Source: Nocardioides oleivorans (GTDB taxonomy: Bacteria; Actinomycetota; Actinomycetes; Propionibacteriales; Nocardioidaceae). Taken from it: DNA of 64,000 bases. The position numbers and the translations under genes were made by a program. The stretch spans positions 2,542,001 to 2,606,000 of the forward strand of contig NZ_SDWT01000001.1 of the NCBI RefSeq assembly GCF_004137255.1. The letters run 5' to 3'. Of the stretch, positions 25,387-34,862 are shown in pieces; position 1 is the stretch's first letter, and every line of letters begins with the position of its first letter. The notes beneath the pieces are model-generated. The model worked only from the letters and a program-made list of their open reading frames with translations. It had not been told where the DNA came from and did no database searches.

Positions 25387-26013
25387 ATGACGACCATCGG
25401 ACTCATCGGCAGTGGACACATCGGCACGGCGATCGCTCGGAAGGCCATCGAGCAGGGGCACGACGTCGTGCTCAGCAACTCACGCGGCCCGGAGACGCTG
25501 ACCGACCTGGTGGCAGAGCTCGGCGACCGGGCGAGGGCCGCGACGGCGCAGGAGGCGGCCGAGGCCGGTGACCTGGTCGTGGTGACCGTCCCGTTCAAGG
25601 CCTACCTCGACGTGCCGGTCGAGCCCCTCGCGGGCAAGGTGGTCATCGACACCAACAACTACTACTTCGAGCGCGACGGTCACTACGCCGAGCTCGACGA
25701 GGGTCGCACGACCGTGAGCGAGATGCTCGCCGCCCACCTGCCGACCTCGAAGGTCGTGAAGGCGTTCAACGCGATCCAGGCCGCGCACATCGTCACCGAG
25801 GGTGCTCCTGCCGGCCCCGGCCGGCGTGCGCTGGCGATCGCCGGCGACGACGCGGACGCCAAGCAGGTCGTCACCGACCTGATCGACTCATTCGGCTTCG
25901 ACGTCGTCGACGCCGGTCCGCTGGCCGAGGGCAGGCGCTTCGACCGCGACAAGCCGGCCTACGGCGCCGAGCTCGACGCCGACGGCATGCGCGCGGCCGT
26001 GGCCGCGGGCTGA
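25387..26013 (+). CDS. NADP(H)/F420-dependent oxidoreductase family protein
   Basis: 208 residues. The N-terminal Rossmann motif GLIGSGHIGTAIARKA with SNSRGPETL binds NADP. DTNNYYFERDGHYAELDEG, VVKAFNAIQAAHI and ALAIAGDDADAKQVV are typical of the coenzyme F420-dependent NADP reductase-like family (COG2085). Whether it uses F420 is not readable. The ATG at 25387 stands 90 bp after the reductase gene on the same strand; co-transcription is possible. Confidence 0.85.
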   Translation: MTTIGLIGSGHIGTAIARKAIEQGHDVVLSNSRGPETLTDLVAELGDRARAATAQEAAEAGDLVVVTVPFKAYLDVPVEPLAGKVVIDTNNYYFERDGHYAELDEGRTTVSEMLAAHLPTSKVVKAFNAIQAAHIVTEGAPAGPGRRALAIAGDDADAKQVVTDLIDSFGFDVVDAGPLAEGRRFDRDKPAYGAELDADGMRAAVAAG

Positions 26014-26059
26014 CACGGTCTACCGTGACGCGACCAGCTCCCCACCGACGGCGGCAAGG

Positions 26060-26914
26060 ATGACGACCATGGCCCGGCTGACCCCGCAGAAGGTCGAGCT
26101 CCACGGGCACGAGCTGTCGTACGTCGACAGCGGCACCGGTCCGGTGGTGCTGTTCATCCACGGGATCCTGGGGTCGCAGCGGCAGTGGTCGCACCTCGTG
26201 GACCGCATCGACGACGACCACCGTGTCGTCGTACCGGACCTGTTCGGGCACGGGGAGTCGGCGAAGCCGACGGGCGACTACTCGCTGAGCTCGCACGCGG
26301 CGACGCTGCGAGACCTCCTCGACCACCTGGGCATCGAACGGGTCACCCTCGTCGGGCACTCGCTCGGTGGGGGCATCGCGATGCAGTTCTACTACCTGTT
26401 CCCCGATCGCGTGGAGCGCCTCGTGCTGGTCTCGAGCGGCGGCCTCGGGCGGGAGGTGAACCTGGTCCTGCGCTCGGCGACGCTGCCCGGCGCCGCGCAG
26501 GTGCTCGGGGTCATCGCCTCCGCCCCTGTCCTGGAGCGCGTCGAGGCTCTCGGACGCGGTGCGCAGAAGGTCGGCTGGCGTCCCGGGGCCGACATCGGCG
26601 CGATCTGGCGGGGGTTCACCTCGCTCGGCGACCGCGAGTCCCGGCGAGCCTTCCTGGCCACCACCCGGGCCGTGATCGACTTCGGCGGCCAGAGCATCAG
26701 CGCCCACGACCACCTCGGCGCGGTGCAGTCGCCGCCGACCCTCATCGTGTGGGGGTCGAAGGACCGGATGATCCCCGCGTGGCACGCGATCAGCGCCCAG
26801 AAGGCCGTGCCCGGCTGTCAGGTCGAGCTGTTCGAGGGCGCCGGCCACTTCCCGCACCTCGACGACCCCGACCGCTTCGCCCGCGTGCTGCGCGACTTCA
26901 TGGCTGCGGCCTGA
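26060..26914 (+). CDS. Alpha/beta hydrolase
   Basis: 284 residues. HGILGSQRQW gives the oxyanion region, GHSLGGGIAMQ the nucleophile elbow (Ser near residue 99), WGSKDRMIP the acid and GAGHFPHLDDPDRF the catalytic His, a complete triad in canonical order. No signal peptide, so cytoplasmic. The ATG at 26060 is followed by a second ATG three codons on, and either could be used. Substrate unknown. It is convergent with the GNAT gene, with 7 bp between stops. Confidence 0.88.
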   Translation: MTTMARLTPQKVELHGHELSYVDSGTGPVVLFIHGILGSQRQWSHLVDRIDDDHRVVVPDLFGHGESAKPTGDYSLSSHAATLRDLLDHLGIERVTLVGHSLGGGIAMQFYYLFPDRVERLVLVSSGGLGREVNLVLRSATLPGAAQVLGVIASAPVLERVEALGRGAQKVGWRPGADIGAIWRGFTSLGDRESRRAFLATTRAVIDFGGQSISAHDHLGAVQSPPTLIVWGSKDRMIPAWHAISAQKAVPGCQVELFEGAGHFPHLDDPDRFARVLRDFMAAA

Positions 26915-26921
26915 CGGTCGG

Positions 26922-27488
26922 TCAGCGCGGCTCGGCCCGGGACCGCCACTCGTCCTCGAGCATGGCGAACACCAGCTGGGTCGCCCACGCGCCCTTGAAG
27001 TGGACGTTGTCGACGAGCCGGGCCTCCTGCCGGAAGCCGAGTCGACCCAGCAGCCGGGCCGAGGCGTCGTTCTCCGCGATGCAGACCGCGGTGATCCGGT
27101 GGAAGCCGAGCTCGTCGAAGCCGAGGCGGAGCATCGCGGTGGCGGCCTCGGCGGCGTACCCCTGCCCCTGTCCGTCACGGGCGAGGGCGAAGCCGATCTC
27201 GCCCTGAGCCTCGGAGGCCCACTTCAGCAGCACCTCGCCGACCACCCGTCCGGTGTCGCGGACCTCGACGGCGAGCACCAGCCACTGTCCGTGGGCGACG
27301 AGCTCGGTCTGGGTGAGCTTGACCCGCAGCGTCTCCTCGGTGGCCGCGCGGTCGCGGACCGGCCACGGCACGTAGCGCACCACGTCGGGGTCGCCGTGGA
27401 AGCGGGCCAGGTCGTCGAGGTCGGACATCCGGTGCGGCCGGAGGACCAGTCGTGAGGTGTCGAGGGGCAGGTGGAGGGTGAGGCTCAC
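26922..27488 (-). CDS. GNAT N-acetyltransferase (RimJ/RimL-like)
   Basis: 188 residues from a GTG at 27488 that overlaps the stop of the upstream VOC gene in a GTGA junction. TSRLVLRPHRMSDLDDLARFHGDPDVVRYVPW at the start, GEIGFALARDGQGQGYAAEAATAML (acetyl-CoA loop) and FHRITAVCIAENDASARLLGRLGF are hallmarks of ribosomal-protein-type acetyltransferases. The actual acceptor is unknown. The longer frame to 27563 lies over the VOC gene and is rejected. Confidence 0.88.
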   Translation of the reverse strand: MSLTLHLPLDTSRLVLRPHRMSDLDDLARFHGDPDVVRYVPWPVRDRAATEETLRVKLTQTELVAHGQWLVLAVEVRDTGRVVGEVLLKWASEAQGEIGFALARDGQGQGYAAEAATAMLRLGFDELGFHRITAVCIAENDASARLLGRLGFRQEARLVDNVHFKGAWATQLVFAMLEDEWRSRAEPR

Positions 27489-27904
27489 AGCGAGAAGTGG
27501 CCCGCCGCCAGGCTGCGGAGCACGCAGAACTCGTTGCCCTCGGGGTCGGCCAGCACGACCCACGACTCGTCACCGGTCTGGCCGACGTCGGCCCGCGTCG
27601 CGCCGAGTGCCAGCAGCCGCTCGACCTCCTCGTCGCGGGAGCGGTCGACGGGGGAGAGGTCGAAGTGGATCCGGTTCTTGGCGACCTTGTCCTCAGGCAC
27701 CTTCGCGAGGAAGAGCGTCGGCGCCACCGGCCCGGAGCGCACGGCGTCGAGCAGCGCCTGGTCGGACTGGCGCTCCGGTCCGATCTCGACGAGACCCTCG
27801 GCCTCCCGGTCGATCACCACCCAGTCGAGCGCGGCCGTCCAGAAGTCGGCCAGCAGGTCGGGGTCGTGGCAGTCGATCGAGAGCTCGGTGAGTCGGGAGG
27901 CCAT
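27485..27904 (-). CDS. VOC family protein (glyoxalase-like)
   Basis: 139 residues with two glyoxalase/bleomycin-resistance beta-alpha-beta modules: LSIDCHDPDLLADFWTAALDW at the N-terminus and NRIHFDLSPVDRSRDEEVERLLALGA, then SWVVLADPEGNEFCVL in the second half. The histidines and the last Glu are placed like metal ligands of VOC enzymes. Actinobacterial members of this type are mostly uncharacterised. It is coupled by a 4-bp overlap to the GNAT gene. ATG at 27904. Confidence 0.88.
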   Translation of the reverse strand: MASRLTELSIDCHDPDLLADFWTAALDWVVIDREAEGLVEIGPERQSDQALLDAVRSGPVAPTLFLAKVPEDKVAKNRIHFDLSPVDRSRDEEVERLLALGATRADVGQTGDESWVVLADPEGNEFCVLRSLAAGHFSL

Positions 27905-27951
27905 GCCCCGATCAAAGCACTGTGCAGTCGGAGTCTGCTTGGATCGTCCTC

Positions 27952-28347
27952 GTGCGACTGCTGCTCAACGTCATCTGGCTGGTGCTCGGCGGGTTCTGGC
28001 TGTTCCTCGCCTACGTCCTCGCCGGGGTGCTGCTCTGCATCCCGATCATCACGATCCCCTGGGCCGTCGCGTCGTTCCGGATCGCGGTCTTCGCGCTGTG
28101 GCCGTTCGGCCGGACCGTCGTCGCCAAGCAGTCGGCGGGTGTCGGCTCGTTCCTCGGCAACGTGATCTGGTTCGTGCTCGCCGGGTGGTGGCTGGCGATC
28201 GCGCACGTCCTGTCGGGCATCGCGCTGTGCATCACGATCATCGGCATCCCGCTCGGCCTGGCCGACTTCAAGCTGATCCCGATCTCGCTGGCGCCGCTGG
28301 GCAAGGACATCGTGCCGACGCGCCGGGGCGAGTTCGACGTGCGCTGA
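27952..28347 (+). CDS. YccF domain-containing membrane protein
   Basis: 131 residues from the GTG at 27952. Two homologous halves each contain a LNVIWLVLGGFWL or GNVIWFVLAGWWL helix followed by GVLLCIPIITIPWAVASF or GIALCITIIGIPLGLADF, the duplicated YccF (DUF307) pattern. Inner membrane protein of unknown function. I prefer this start to codon 27922 because it begins exactly at the conserved domain. Confidence 0.9.
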   Translation: MRLLLNVIWLVLGGFWLFLAYVLAGVLLCIPIITIPWAVASFRIAVFALWPFGRTVVAKQSAGVGSFLGNVIWFVLAGWWLAIAHVLSGIALCITIIGIPLGLADFKLIPISLAPLGKDIVPTRRGEFDVR

Positions 28348-28357
28348 GCCCGCTGCC

Positions 28358-29243
<886 letters not shown>

Positions 29244-29260
<17 letters not shown>

Positions 29261-30170
29261 CGCTCACCTCTCGGGGGGTCGGGGGTTCGAAGGCGGCCAT
29301 CGCCTCGGCCAGGTCGGCTCGGACGGTGTCGGGGCTGGTGATCGTGGCGGCGGCCGCACGGTGGCCGTCGCGCGCGGCCTCGACGGGGTCGGCGCCGCGC
29401 AGCCAGGCCGCGATCCACGCCGCGAGCATCGCGTCGCCCGCCCCGGTGACGTCGACGACCTCGACCGGGATCGCGGGCAGGTGGAAGGTGGGCCGGGCGG
29501 TGCTGCAGACGTAGGACCCGCGCACGCCCTCGCGCAGCCACACGTGCTCGATGCCGCGGGCGTGGAGGTCGTGGATGCCGCTCCACGGGTCGCGGAAGCG
29601 TCCGGTGAGGGCGCTGACCTCGTCGGAGTTGGGCGTCACGAGGAACAGCCCGCGCACGAGGTCGTGCAGGCGGCCGGCCTTCGCGACCGACACCGGCTCG
29701 AAGGCCACCGGGACCTCGGCCCCGGCCGCCGCTGCGAGGACCTTCTCCACCTGGCCGCGCGAGAGGTTGCCGTCGACCACGACCAGCGCGGCGTCGTCGA
29801 GGTGGAGGGTGTCGAGCTCGAGCTCGTCGATGATCGCCATGTCGGACACGGCCGAGACCAGCTCGCCGCGCTCGTCGAGGACTGCGGTGTAGGTGCCGGT
29901 GCGTCCCGGCGCGCGTCGTACGGCCGACACGTCGGCACCGCACGCGGCGGTCACCCGCAGCGCCTCGTCGCCGAAGGCGTCGTCGCCGACGGCCGACACG
30001 AGCCGGACCGGTACGCCGAGCAGGCCGAGGCAGGCAGCGATGTTGCGGCCCACGCCGCCGGGGGAGATGCGGGTCCGTCCGGGGTTGCTGGTGGCGGGCA
30101 CGAGCGGCGCGGTGGTGCGCGCGACGACGTCCATGTTGGTGCCGCCCACGACCACCACCCACTGCTTCAC
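29244..30170 (-). CDS. psuK: PfkB family kinase, probable pseudouridine kinase
   Basis: 308 residues from a GTG at 30170. VVVGGTNMDVVART at the start and GGVGRNIAACLGLLG are N-terminal PfkB motifs; VDVTGAGDAMLAAWIAAWL is the C-terminal PfkB signature with the catalytic Asp. It would phosphorylate pseudouridine to its 5'-phosphate, the substrate of the overlapping psuG product. The pairing makes this the best reading; ribokinase activity remains possible. Confidence 0.88.
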
Positions 30171-30194
30171 GGGGCAGATCCTGACAGAGGGGCG

Positions 30195-31409
30195 TCAGAG
30201 CTCGTCGTCGACGTACGACGGCGAGGCGACGCGGAGGCCGGCGAGGGTGAGCGGCACGGACGTCAGCGCCAGCAGCACGATGACCAGCGACCAGCCGCCC
30301 GTGGCGTCGTGGATGAGGCCGACGACGAAGGGCCCGATCGCGGCGAGCGCGTAGCCGACCGGCTGCACGAAACCGGAGAGCTGGGCGGTGACCGACGGGT
30401 GCCGGGTGCGGGCCGTGATCAGGGCGATCGCGGTCGGGAAGGCGAGGCCGGAGTAGCCGAGCAGCAGCGCCCAGAGCCACGGCACGGTGGCGGGTGCGAC
30501 CAGGAGGCCGAGGTAGCCGAGCGCCAGCGTGACGCCGTAGGACCAGATCCAGCCGTGCAGCCCCTTGCTCCGGGCGATGACGGTCGGCATGAAGAGGGCG
30601 CCGACGATGCCGACCGCCGACAGCAGCGCCTGGAGGGCGCCCGCCGCCGACGCGGAGATCCCGGCATCCCGGAAGATCGACGGCAGCCAGCCGAACTGCA
30701 CGTAGGCGTGCATCGACTGCACGCCGAAGAGCACCGTCAGGCCGACGGCGGTGCGGGAGTGGACGATCCGGCCGCTGGGCGGAGCCTCACCGCTGACGGC
30801 GTGCTCCACGGGGGAGCGGCGCTCGCGCAGGGCGAGCCCGATCCAGAGCGGGAGCGCGACCAGCAGCACGACACCCCACATCCCCAGGCCGGTGCGCCAC
30901 GAGTCGGTCGACTGGGTGACGGGCGCGGTCAGCAGCGAGCCGATCGTGCCGCCGACGACGAGACCGGTGCCGTAGACGGTCATCAGCACGACCGCGTGCC
31001 CGCGCGCCTTGATCCACGCGGGGACGATCACGTTGCCGATCGCCATGCCGGCCAGGGCGATGACCGTGAGGACCAGGAAGACAGGGACGCTGTCGGTCGT
31101 CACGCGCAGGAGCAGGCCGGCGGCGGCCGCGGTGAGGCCGATCGCCACGGCCGCGGTCATGCCGACGCGCCGCGCGAAGCCGACGGCCACCGCGCCGACG
31201 AGGCCGAAGCAGAGCCCTGGCAGGCCGGTCATCGCACCGGCGACGCCGGCACTCATGCCCAGTCCGTCGCGCACCTCCTCCAGCACCGGGCCCGGCGACG
31301 ACGCCCCCGGGCGGAGGTTGATCGAGACGAGGACGACGGCTGCGAGGAGCACCCCGAAGGGGACGACGGACGAAGCGCGGGGTCGGGAGCTAGCGTCGGA
31401 CACGTGCAC
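30195..31409 (-). CDS. CynX/NimT family MFS transporter
   Basis: 404 residues, about twelve membrane segments. SINLRPGASSPGPVLEEVRDGLGMS and GVAGAMTGLPGLCFGLVG near the N-terminus are characteristic of the cyanate/nitroimidazole (CynX/NimT) branch. Substrate unknown. It stands 24 bp upstream of psuK on the same strand, so it may belong to the pseudouridine operon. Its first codons overlap the end of the DUF3054 gene by 20 bp. Confidence 0.85.
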   Translation of the reverse strand: MHVSDASSRPRASSVVPFGVLLAAVVLVSINLRPGASSPGPVLEEVRDGLGMSAGVAGAMTGLPGLCFGLVGAVAVGFARRVGMTAAVAIGLTAAAAGLLLRVTTDSVPVFLVLTVIALAGMAIGNVIVPAWIKARGHAVVLMTVYGTGLVVGGTIGSLLTAPVTQSTDSWRTGLGMWGVVLLVALPLWIGLALRERRSPVEHAVSGEAPPSGRIVHSRTAVGLTVLFGVQSMHAYVQFGWLPSIFRDAGISASAAGALQALLSAVGIVGALFMPTVIARSKGLHGWIWSYGVTLALGYLGLLVAPATVPWLWALLLGYSGLAFPTAIALITARTRHPSVTAQLSGFVQPVGYALAAIGPFVVGLIHDATGGWSLVIVLLALTSVPLTLAGLRVASPSYVDDEL

Positions 31410-31734
31410 CGACTCTAGGCACGACCCGGGGCAGCACGAGCAGCGCCCCGAGGACGAGGGTGGCCACGACGACGAACGACGTCGCGGTGCCCTGGCCGCT
31501 CGCCTGGCGCAGCAGCATCCCGCCCACCAGTGCGCCGATCCAGACCACGATGCCGGACGTGATCGCCGCCGGCGGGCGCCTCGTCGCGGTGAGCGCGGCC
31601 CACGCGACGAGCGTCCCGGCGAGGAACGGCCATGCCGTCGTCCACCAGCCGCCGGCGGTCAGGGTGCCGTAGTGGCTGAGCCGCCCGATCACCGCGAAGA
31701 TCCCGACGAGCACCAGATCGACCACCAGCCACAT
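31390..31734 (-). CDS. DUF3054 membrane protein
   Basis: 114 residues from the ATG at 31734 with four hydrophobic segments (about 2-18, 28-46, 54-72, 83-104). VDLVLVGIFAVIGRLSHYG at the start and the WPFLAGTLVAWA segment fit the DUF3054 family of small actinobacterial and haloarchaeal membrane proteins. Function unknown. It overlaps the following MFS gene by 20 bp, so they are probably co-translated. It is divergent from the YhhN-like gene with only 23 bp between starts. Confidence 0.8.
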   Translation of the reverse strand: MWLVVDLVLVGIFAVIGRLSHYGTLTAGGWWTTAWPFLAGTLVAWAALTATRRPPAAITSGIVVWIGALVGGMLLRQASGQGTATSFVVVATLVLGALLVLPRVVPRVGARVRR

Positions 31735-31757
31735 GCTGCTGACCCTAGGCTGCCGCC

Positions 31758-32441
31758 ATGCTGGTCCAGCGCGCGGTCTCGTACGCCGTCCTCGGTGCGG
31801 TCGCGCTCGTCCACCTGGTCGCACAGCTGGTCGCCCCCGAGGGCACCGTCGCGTCCCTCACCCAGCCGCTGCTGATGCCCGCGCTGGCCGCGGTGCTGGT
31901 GGCCGGGACGACCGCGCCGCGACCACCGATCGTGCGGCTCACGCTGGTCGCACTGGTCTTCTCGTGGCTCGGCGACACCGTGCCGCGCTTCCTGGACGGG
32001 GACGCCTCGTTCGGCGCCATGATCGGCTGCTTCCTGCTCGCCCAGGTGGCCTACGTGGTCGCGTTCCGCCGCTCGCTCGACCAACCACTGGTGACGCGCC
32101 CTGCCCTGACGGCTCCCTACTTCCTGGCGTGCGGCGTGCTGATCGCGCTGTGCTTCGAGGGCGCCGGCGCGCTGATCGTCCCCGTGGTCGTCTACGGCGC
32201 CGCCATCACGGCCATGGCGATCCTCTCCACGGGCCTCGGTCGCGTCGGCGGGATCGGCGGCGCCGTCTTCATGCTCTCCGACGCGCTGATCGCGCTGCAC
32301 GCCTTCGCCGGGCTCGACCTCCCGGCGCACTCGTTCTGGGTGATGCTGACCTACGTCGTGGGGCAGACGATGCTGGTCGTCGCCGTGCGGTCGCGGGCGG
32401 CTGTCGCGGTTCGTAAACCGGGGTTACAGTCGACCGCATGA
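31758..32441 (+). CDS. Lysoplasmalogenase-like (YhhN/TMEM86 family) membrane protein
   Basis: 227 residues, about eight hydrophobic helices. LTQPLLMPALAA, LVALVFSWLGDTVPRF with the conserved Gly-Asp, IGCFLLAQVAYVVAF and GGAVFMLSDALIAL match the YhhN family, in which animal members hydrolyse the vinyl ether bond of lysoplasmalogens. The bacterial role is not settled. Its stop overlaps the start of the cytochrome P450 gene (ATGA), so translation is coupled. Confidence 0.85.
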   Translation: MLVQRAVSYAVLGAVALVHLVAQLVAPEGTVASLTQPLLMPALAAVLVAGTTAPRPPIVRLTLVALVFSWLGDTVPRFLDGDASFGAMIGCFLLAQVAYVVAFRRSLDQPLVTRPALTAPYFLACGVLIALCFEGAGALIVPVVVYGAAITAMAILSTGLGRVGGIGGAVFMLSDALIALHAFAGLDLPAHSFWVMLTYVVGQTMLVVAVRSRAAVAVRKPGLQSTA

Positions 32442-33760
32442 CGTCGCTCGCCGCACTGCCGGTCGCCCGAGAGGTGCGGTCCGGCGTCCACTGGAGCGTG
32501 TCGCACGGCCTGCCGACGCTGTTCCTCCGCCGGGCGGCCGGGCGCGGGGACCTCCAGGCCAGGCTGATCCGGGTCGGGTCGACGGGCACCGACGAGGTCT
32601 TCGACCTGATCGAGGAGATCCGGGCGAGCGGGCCGCTCTACCGCTCGCGGATCGGCCACGTCGCGACCAGTCACTCCGCCGTGCGCCAGCTGCTGACCAG
32701 CGACGACTTCCGCACCGGCTTCCCGGCCGACACGGGCCCGGTCGGTCGGATCGCGCGGTGGGCGGCGCCGACGACGCTGCACCCGGTCGAGCCGCCCTCC
32801 CTGCTGGTCACCGAGCCGCCCGACCACACGCGCTACCGCAAGCTCGTCACGCGGGTCTTCACGATGCGGGCCGTCGAGCGGCTGCGCGAGCGGACCGAGG
32901 AGATCGCCGCCGACCTCCTCGACCAGCTGTCGGCACGCGCCGACCGGCCGGTCGACCTCGTCGAGACCTACTGCGCGGTGCTGCCGGTGACCGTCATCGC
33001 CGAGATCCTCGGGGTGCCGGAGGCCGACCGGGCGCGCGTGCTCGAGTTCGGGCAGGCCGCCGCGCCGAGCCTCGACCTCGGACTGGGCTACCGCCGCTAC
33101 CGCTCGGTGAACCGGGCGCTCGCCCGCTTCGACGCGTGGCTGGGTGACCACCTCGACCACCTGCGCCGCAACCCCGGTGACGACCTGCTCAGCCAGCTCG
33201 TCACCGTCCAGGAGGACGGCCAGGGCCTGAGCGAGACCGAGCTCAGGGCGACCGCCGGACTGGTGCTGGCCGCCGGCTTCGAGACGACCGTCAACCTGCT
33301 CGGCAACGGCATCGCGCTGCTCCACGACCACCCCGACGAGCGCGACCGCGTCACCGCCGACCCGGCGCTGTGGACCAACGTCGTCGAGGAGGCCCTGCGC
33401 CTCGACCCGCCGGTGCTGCTCACCGGGCGGATGGCGGTGCGGGACACGCAGCTGGCCGGGCAGGACGTGCGGGCCGGGTCGATGGTCACCGCGATCCTCG
33501 GCGGGGCCAACCGCGATCCCGAGGTCTTCGCCGACCCGCTGCGGTTCGACGTCGGCCGCGCCAACGCGCGCGAGCACATCGCCTTCTCCGCCGGTCGGCA
33601 CCACTGCCTCGGCGCCCAGCTCGCCCGGATGGAGGGCGAGGTCGGGCTCCGCACGATCTGGCAGCGCTACCCCGACCTGCGGCTCGAGGCCGGTGCCCGT
33701 CGCCGCGAGACGCGCATCCTCAGGGGATTCGAGACGCTTCCCGCGACGCTGCGTCCCTGA
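32438..33760 (+). CDS. Cytochrome P450
   Basis: 440 residues, a soluble bacterial P450. The I-helix oxygen-binding motif is AGFETT (279-284), the ExxR motif is EEALR (about 315), and the haem ligand is Cys390 in FSAGRHHCLGAQLAR. The acid before the Thr is Glu282, a common variant. It needs a ferredoxin and reductase not encoded beside it; fdxA lies 10 kb away. The substrate is unknown, but translational coupling to a lipid-ether hydrolase family protein points to a lipid or alkyl substrate. Confidence 0.95.
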   Translation: MTSLAALPVAREVRSGVHWSVSHGLPTLFLRRAAGRGDLQARLIRVGSTGTDEVFDLIEEIRASGPLYRSRIGHVATSHSAVRQLLTSDDFRTGFPADTGPVGRIARWAAPTTLHPVEPPSLLVTEPPDHTRYRKLVTRVFTMRAVERLRERTEEIAADLLDQLSARADRPVDLVETYCAVLPVTVIAEILGVPEADRARVLEFGQAAAPSLDLGLGYRRYRSVNRALARFDAWLGDHLDHLRRNPGDDLLSQLVTVQEDGQGLSETELRATAGLVLAAGFETTVNLLGNGIALLHDHPDERDRVTADPALWTNVVEEALRLDPPVLLTGRMAVRDTQLAGQDVRAGSMVTAILGGANRDPEVFADPLRFDVGRANAREHIAFSAGRHHCLGAQLARMEGEVGLRTIWQRYPDLRLEAGARRRETRILRGFETLPATLRP

Positions 33761-33778
33761 GCGCGATAGGTTCCGCCG

Positions 33779-34837
33779 GTGCCTGACCGGGGAGCCCACC
33801 GCCTGCTCGCGGGGCTGGCGTGCGCCCTCTCGCTCGCGGTTGTCTCCCTCGCCGGGTCGGCCTCCGCCGCGGACCCGGTCCCGCGTCCGGTGCTCAACGT
33901 CGACTTCCCCGACCCCGCGGTCGTCTCGACGCCGGACGGCCTCGTCGCGTACGCCACCGGCGACCGCGTGCCGCACGCCTGGTCGCGCCGGGCCGACGGG
34001 CCGTGGCAGCGCGGTGCTGCGCTGCTGACCCAGCGTCCGAAGTGGTCGCGCGACGGAGGCGTCTGGGCGGTCGACGTGGCGCGGGTGCGCGGCCAGTGGC
34101 TGCTCTACTACGCGACGCCCGTGCGCGGGATGGGCGAGCACGGGCGGTGCATCGGCGTCGCGCGCTCGTCGTCGGCCCGTGGGCCGTTCCGCCCGGTGGG
34201 GTCGCGACCGCTCGTGTGCCCGTCGTACGCCAACGCACCCTCCGCGCAGGACCCGCTCCTGCCGCGTGATCCGACGTTGCCGCGCGCCGGCGTCATCGAC
34301 CCGTCGTGGTTCCGCGACGCCGACGGGGCGTCGTACCTCCTCTACAAGACCGACCGCCTCCCGTCGACGATCCGCCTCGTCGCGCTGACGCGGGACGGGC
34401 AGGCGGTGCGGTCGGGTGCGACCAGCGTCGAGCTGCTGCGATCGGCCGACGTCGTGGAGAACCCGGTGCTGGTGCGCCGCGACGGTGGCTACGTGCTGCT
34501 GGCCTCGGAGGGCGACTGGACGAAGTGCAGCTATCGCACGACGTGGTTCCGCTCGGCGTCGCTGCTCGACTGGACGGCCGCCGCGAGCGGGCTGCTGCTC
34601 GACACCGACTCGACCCGGCTCTGCGGTCCCGGTGGCGCCGACCTCGTGTCGGGGCGCGGCGGGCGCGACCTCGCCTTCCTCCACGGCTGGACCTGTCGCG
34701 GCACCGCGCTGCCCTGCGTCGGTCGTGGCAAGTGGGACCACAAGCCGCGCGAGCGCGGACGACGGGCGATGTACGCCGCCCGGCTGCGCTGGGTGGCGGG
34801 TGTGCCCGAGGTCACCGGCTGGCTCCGGCCCCGTTGA
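33779..34837 (+). CDS. Secreted glycoside hydrolase family 43-like protein
   Basis: 352 residues from a GTG. A signal peptide (1-30, cleaved near ASA-AD) precedes a five-bladed propeller type domain. Asp45 in DFPDPAVV, Asp174 in GVIDPSWFRD and Glu227 in VVENPVLV are spaced like the base, pKa modulator and acid of GH43 enzymes, which cut arabinan or xylan side chains. VWAVDVARVRGQWLLYYA is also family-like. Four cysteines (two in the last third) may form disulfides. It is 18 bp downstream of the P450 gene and 25 bp upstream of the thioesterase gene. Confidence 0.8.
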   Translation: MPDRGAHRLLAGLACALSLAVVSLAGSASAADPVPRPVLNVDFPDPAVVSTPDGLVAYATGDRVPHAWSRRADGPWQRGAALLTQRPKWSRDGGVWAVDVARVRGQWLLYYATPVRGMGEHGRCIGVARSSSARGPFRPVGSRPLVCPSYANAPSAQDPLLPRDPTLPRAGVIDPSWFRDADGASYLLYKTDRLPSTIRLVALTRDGQAVRSGATSVELLRSADVVENPVLVRRDGGYVLLASEGDWTKCSYRTTWFRSASLLDWTAAASGLLLDTDSTRLCGPGGADLVSGRGGRDLAFLHGWTCRGTALPCVGRGKWDHKPRERGRRAMYAARLRWVAGVPEVTGWLRPR

Positions 34838-34862
34838 TCGACGGTCTCCTAGGCTCGCGAGC

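Noticed and set aside
29281..29300. A GGTTCGAA sequence resembling a tRNA T-loop
   Set aside because: It lies inside the psuK coding region and no cloverleaf can be drawn around it. I found no tRNA in the window.
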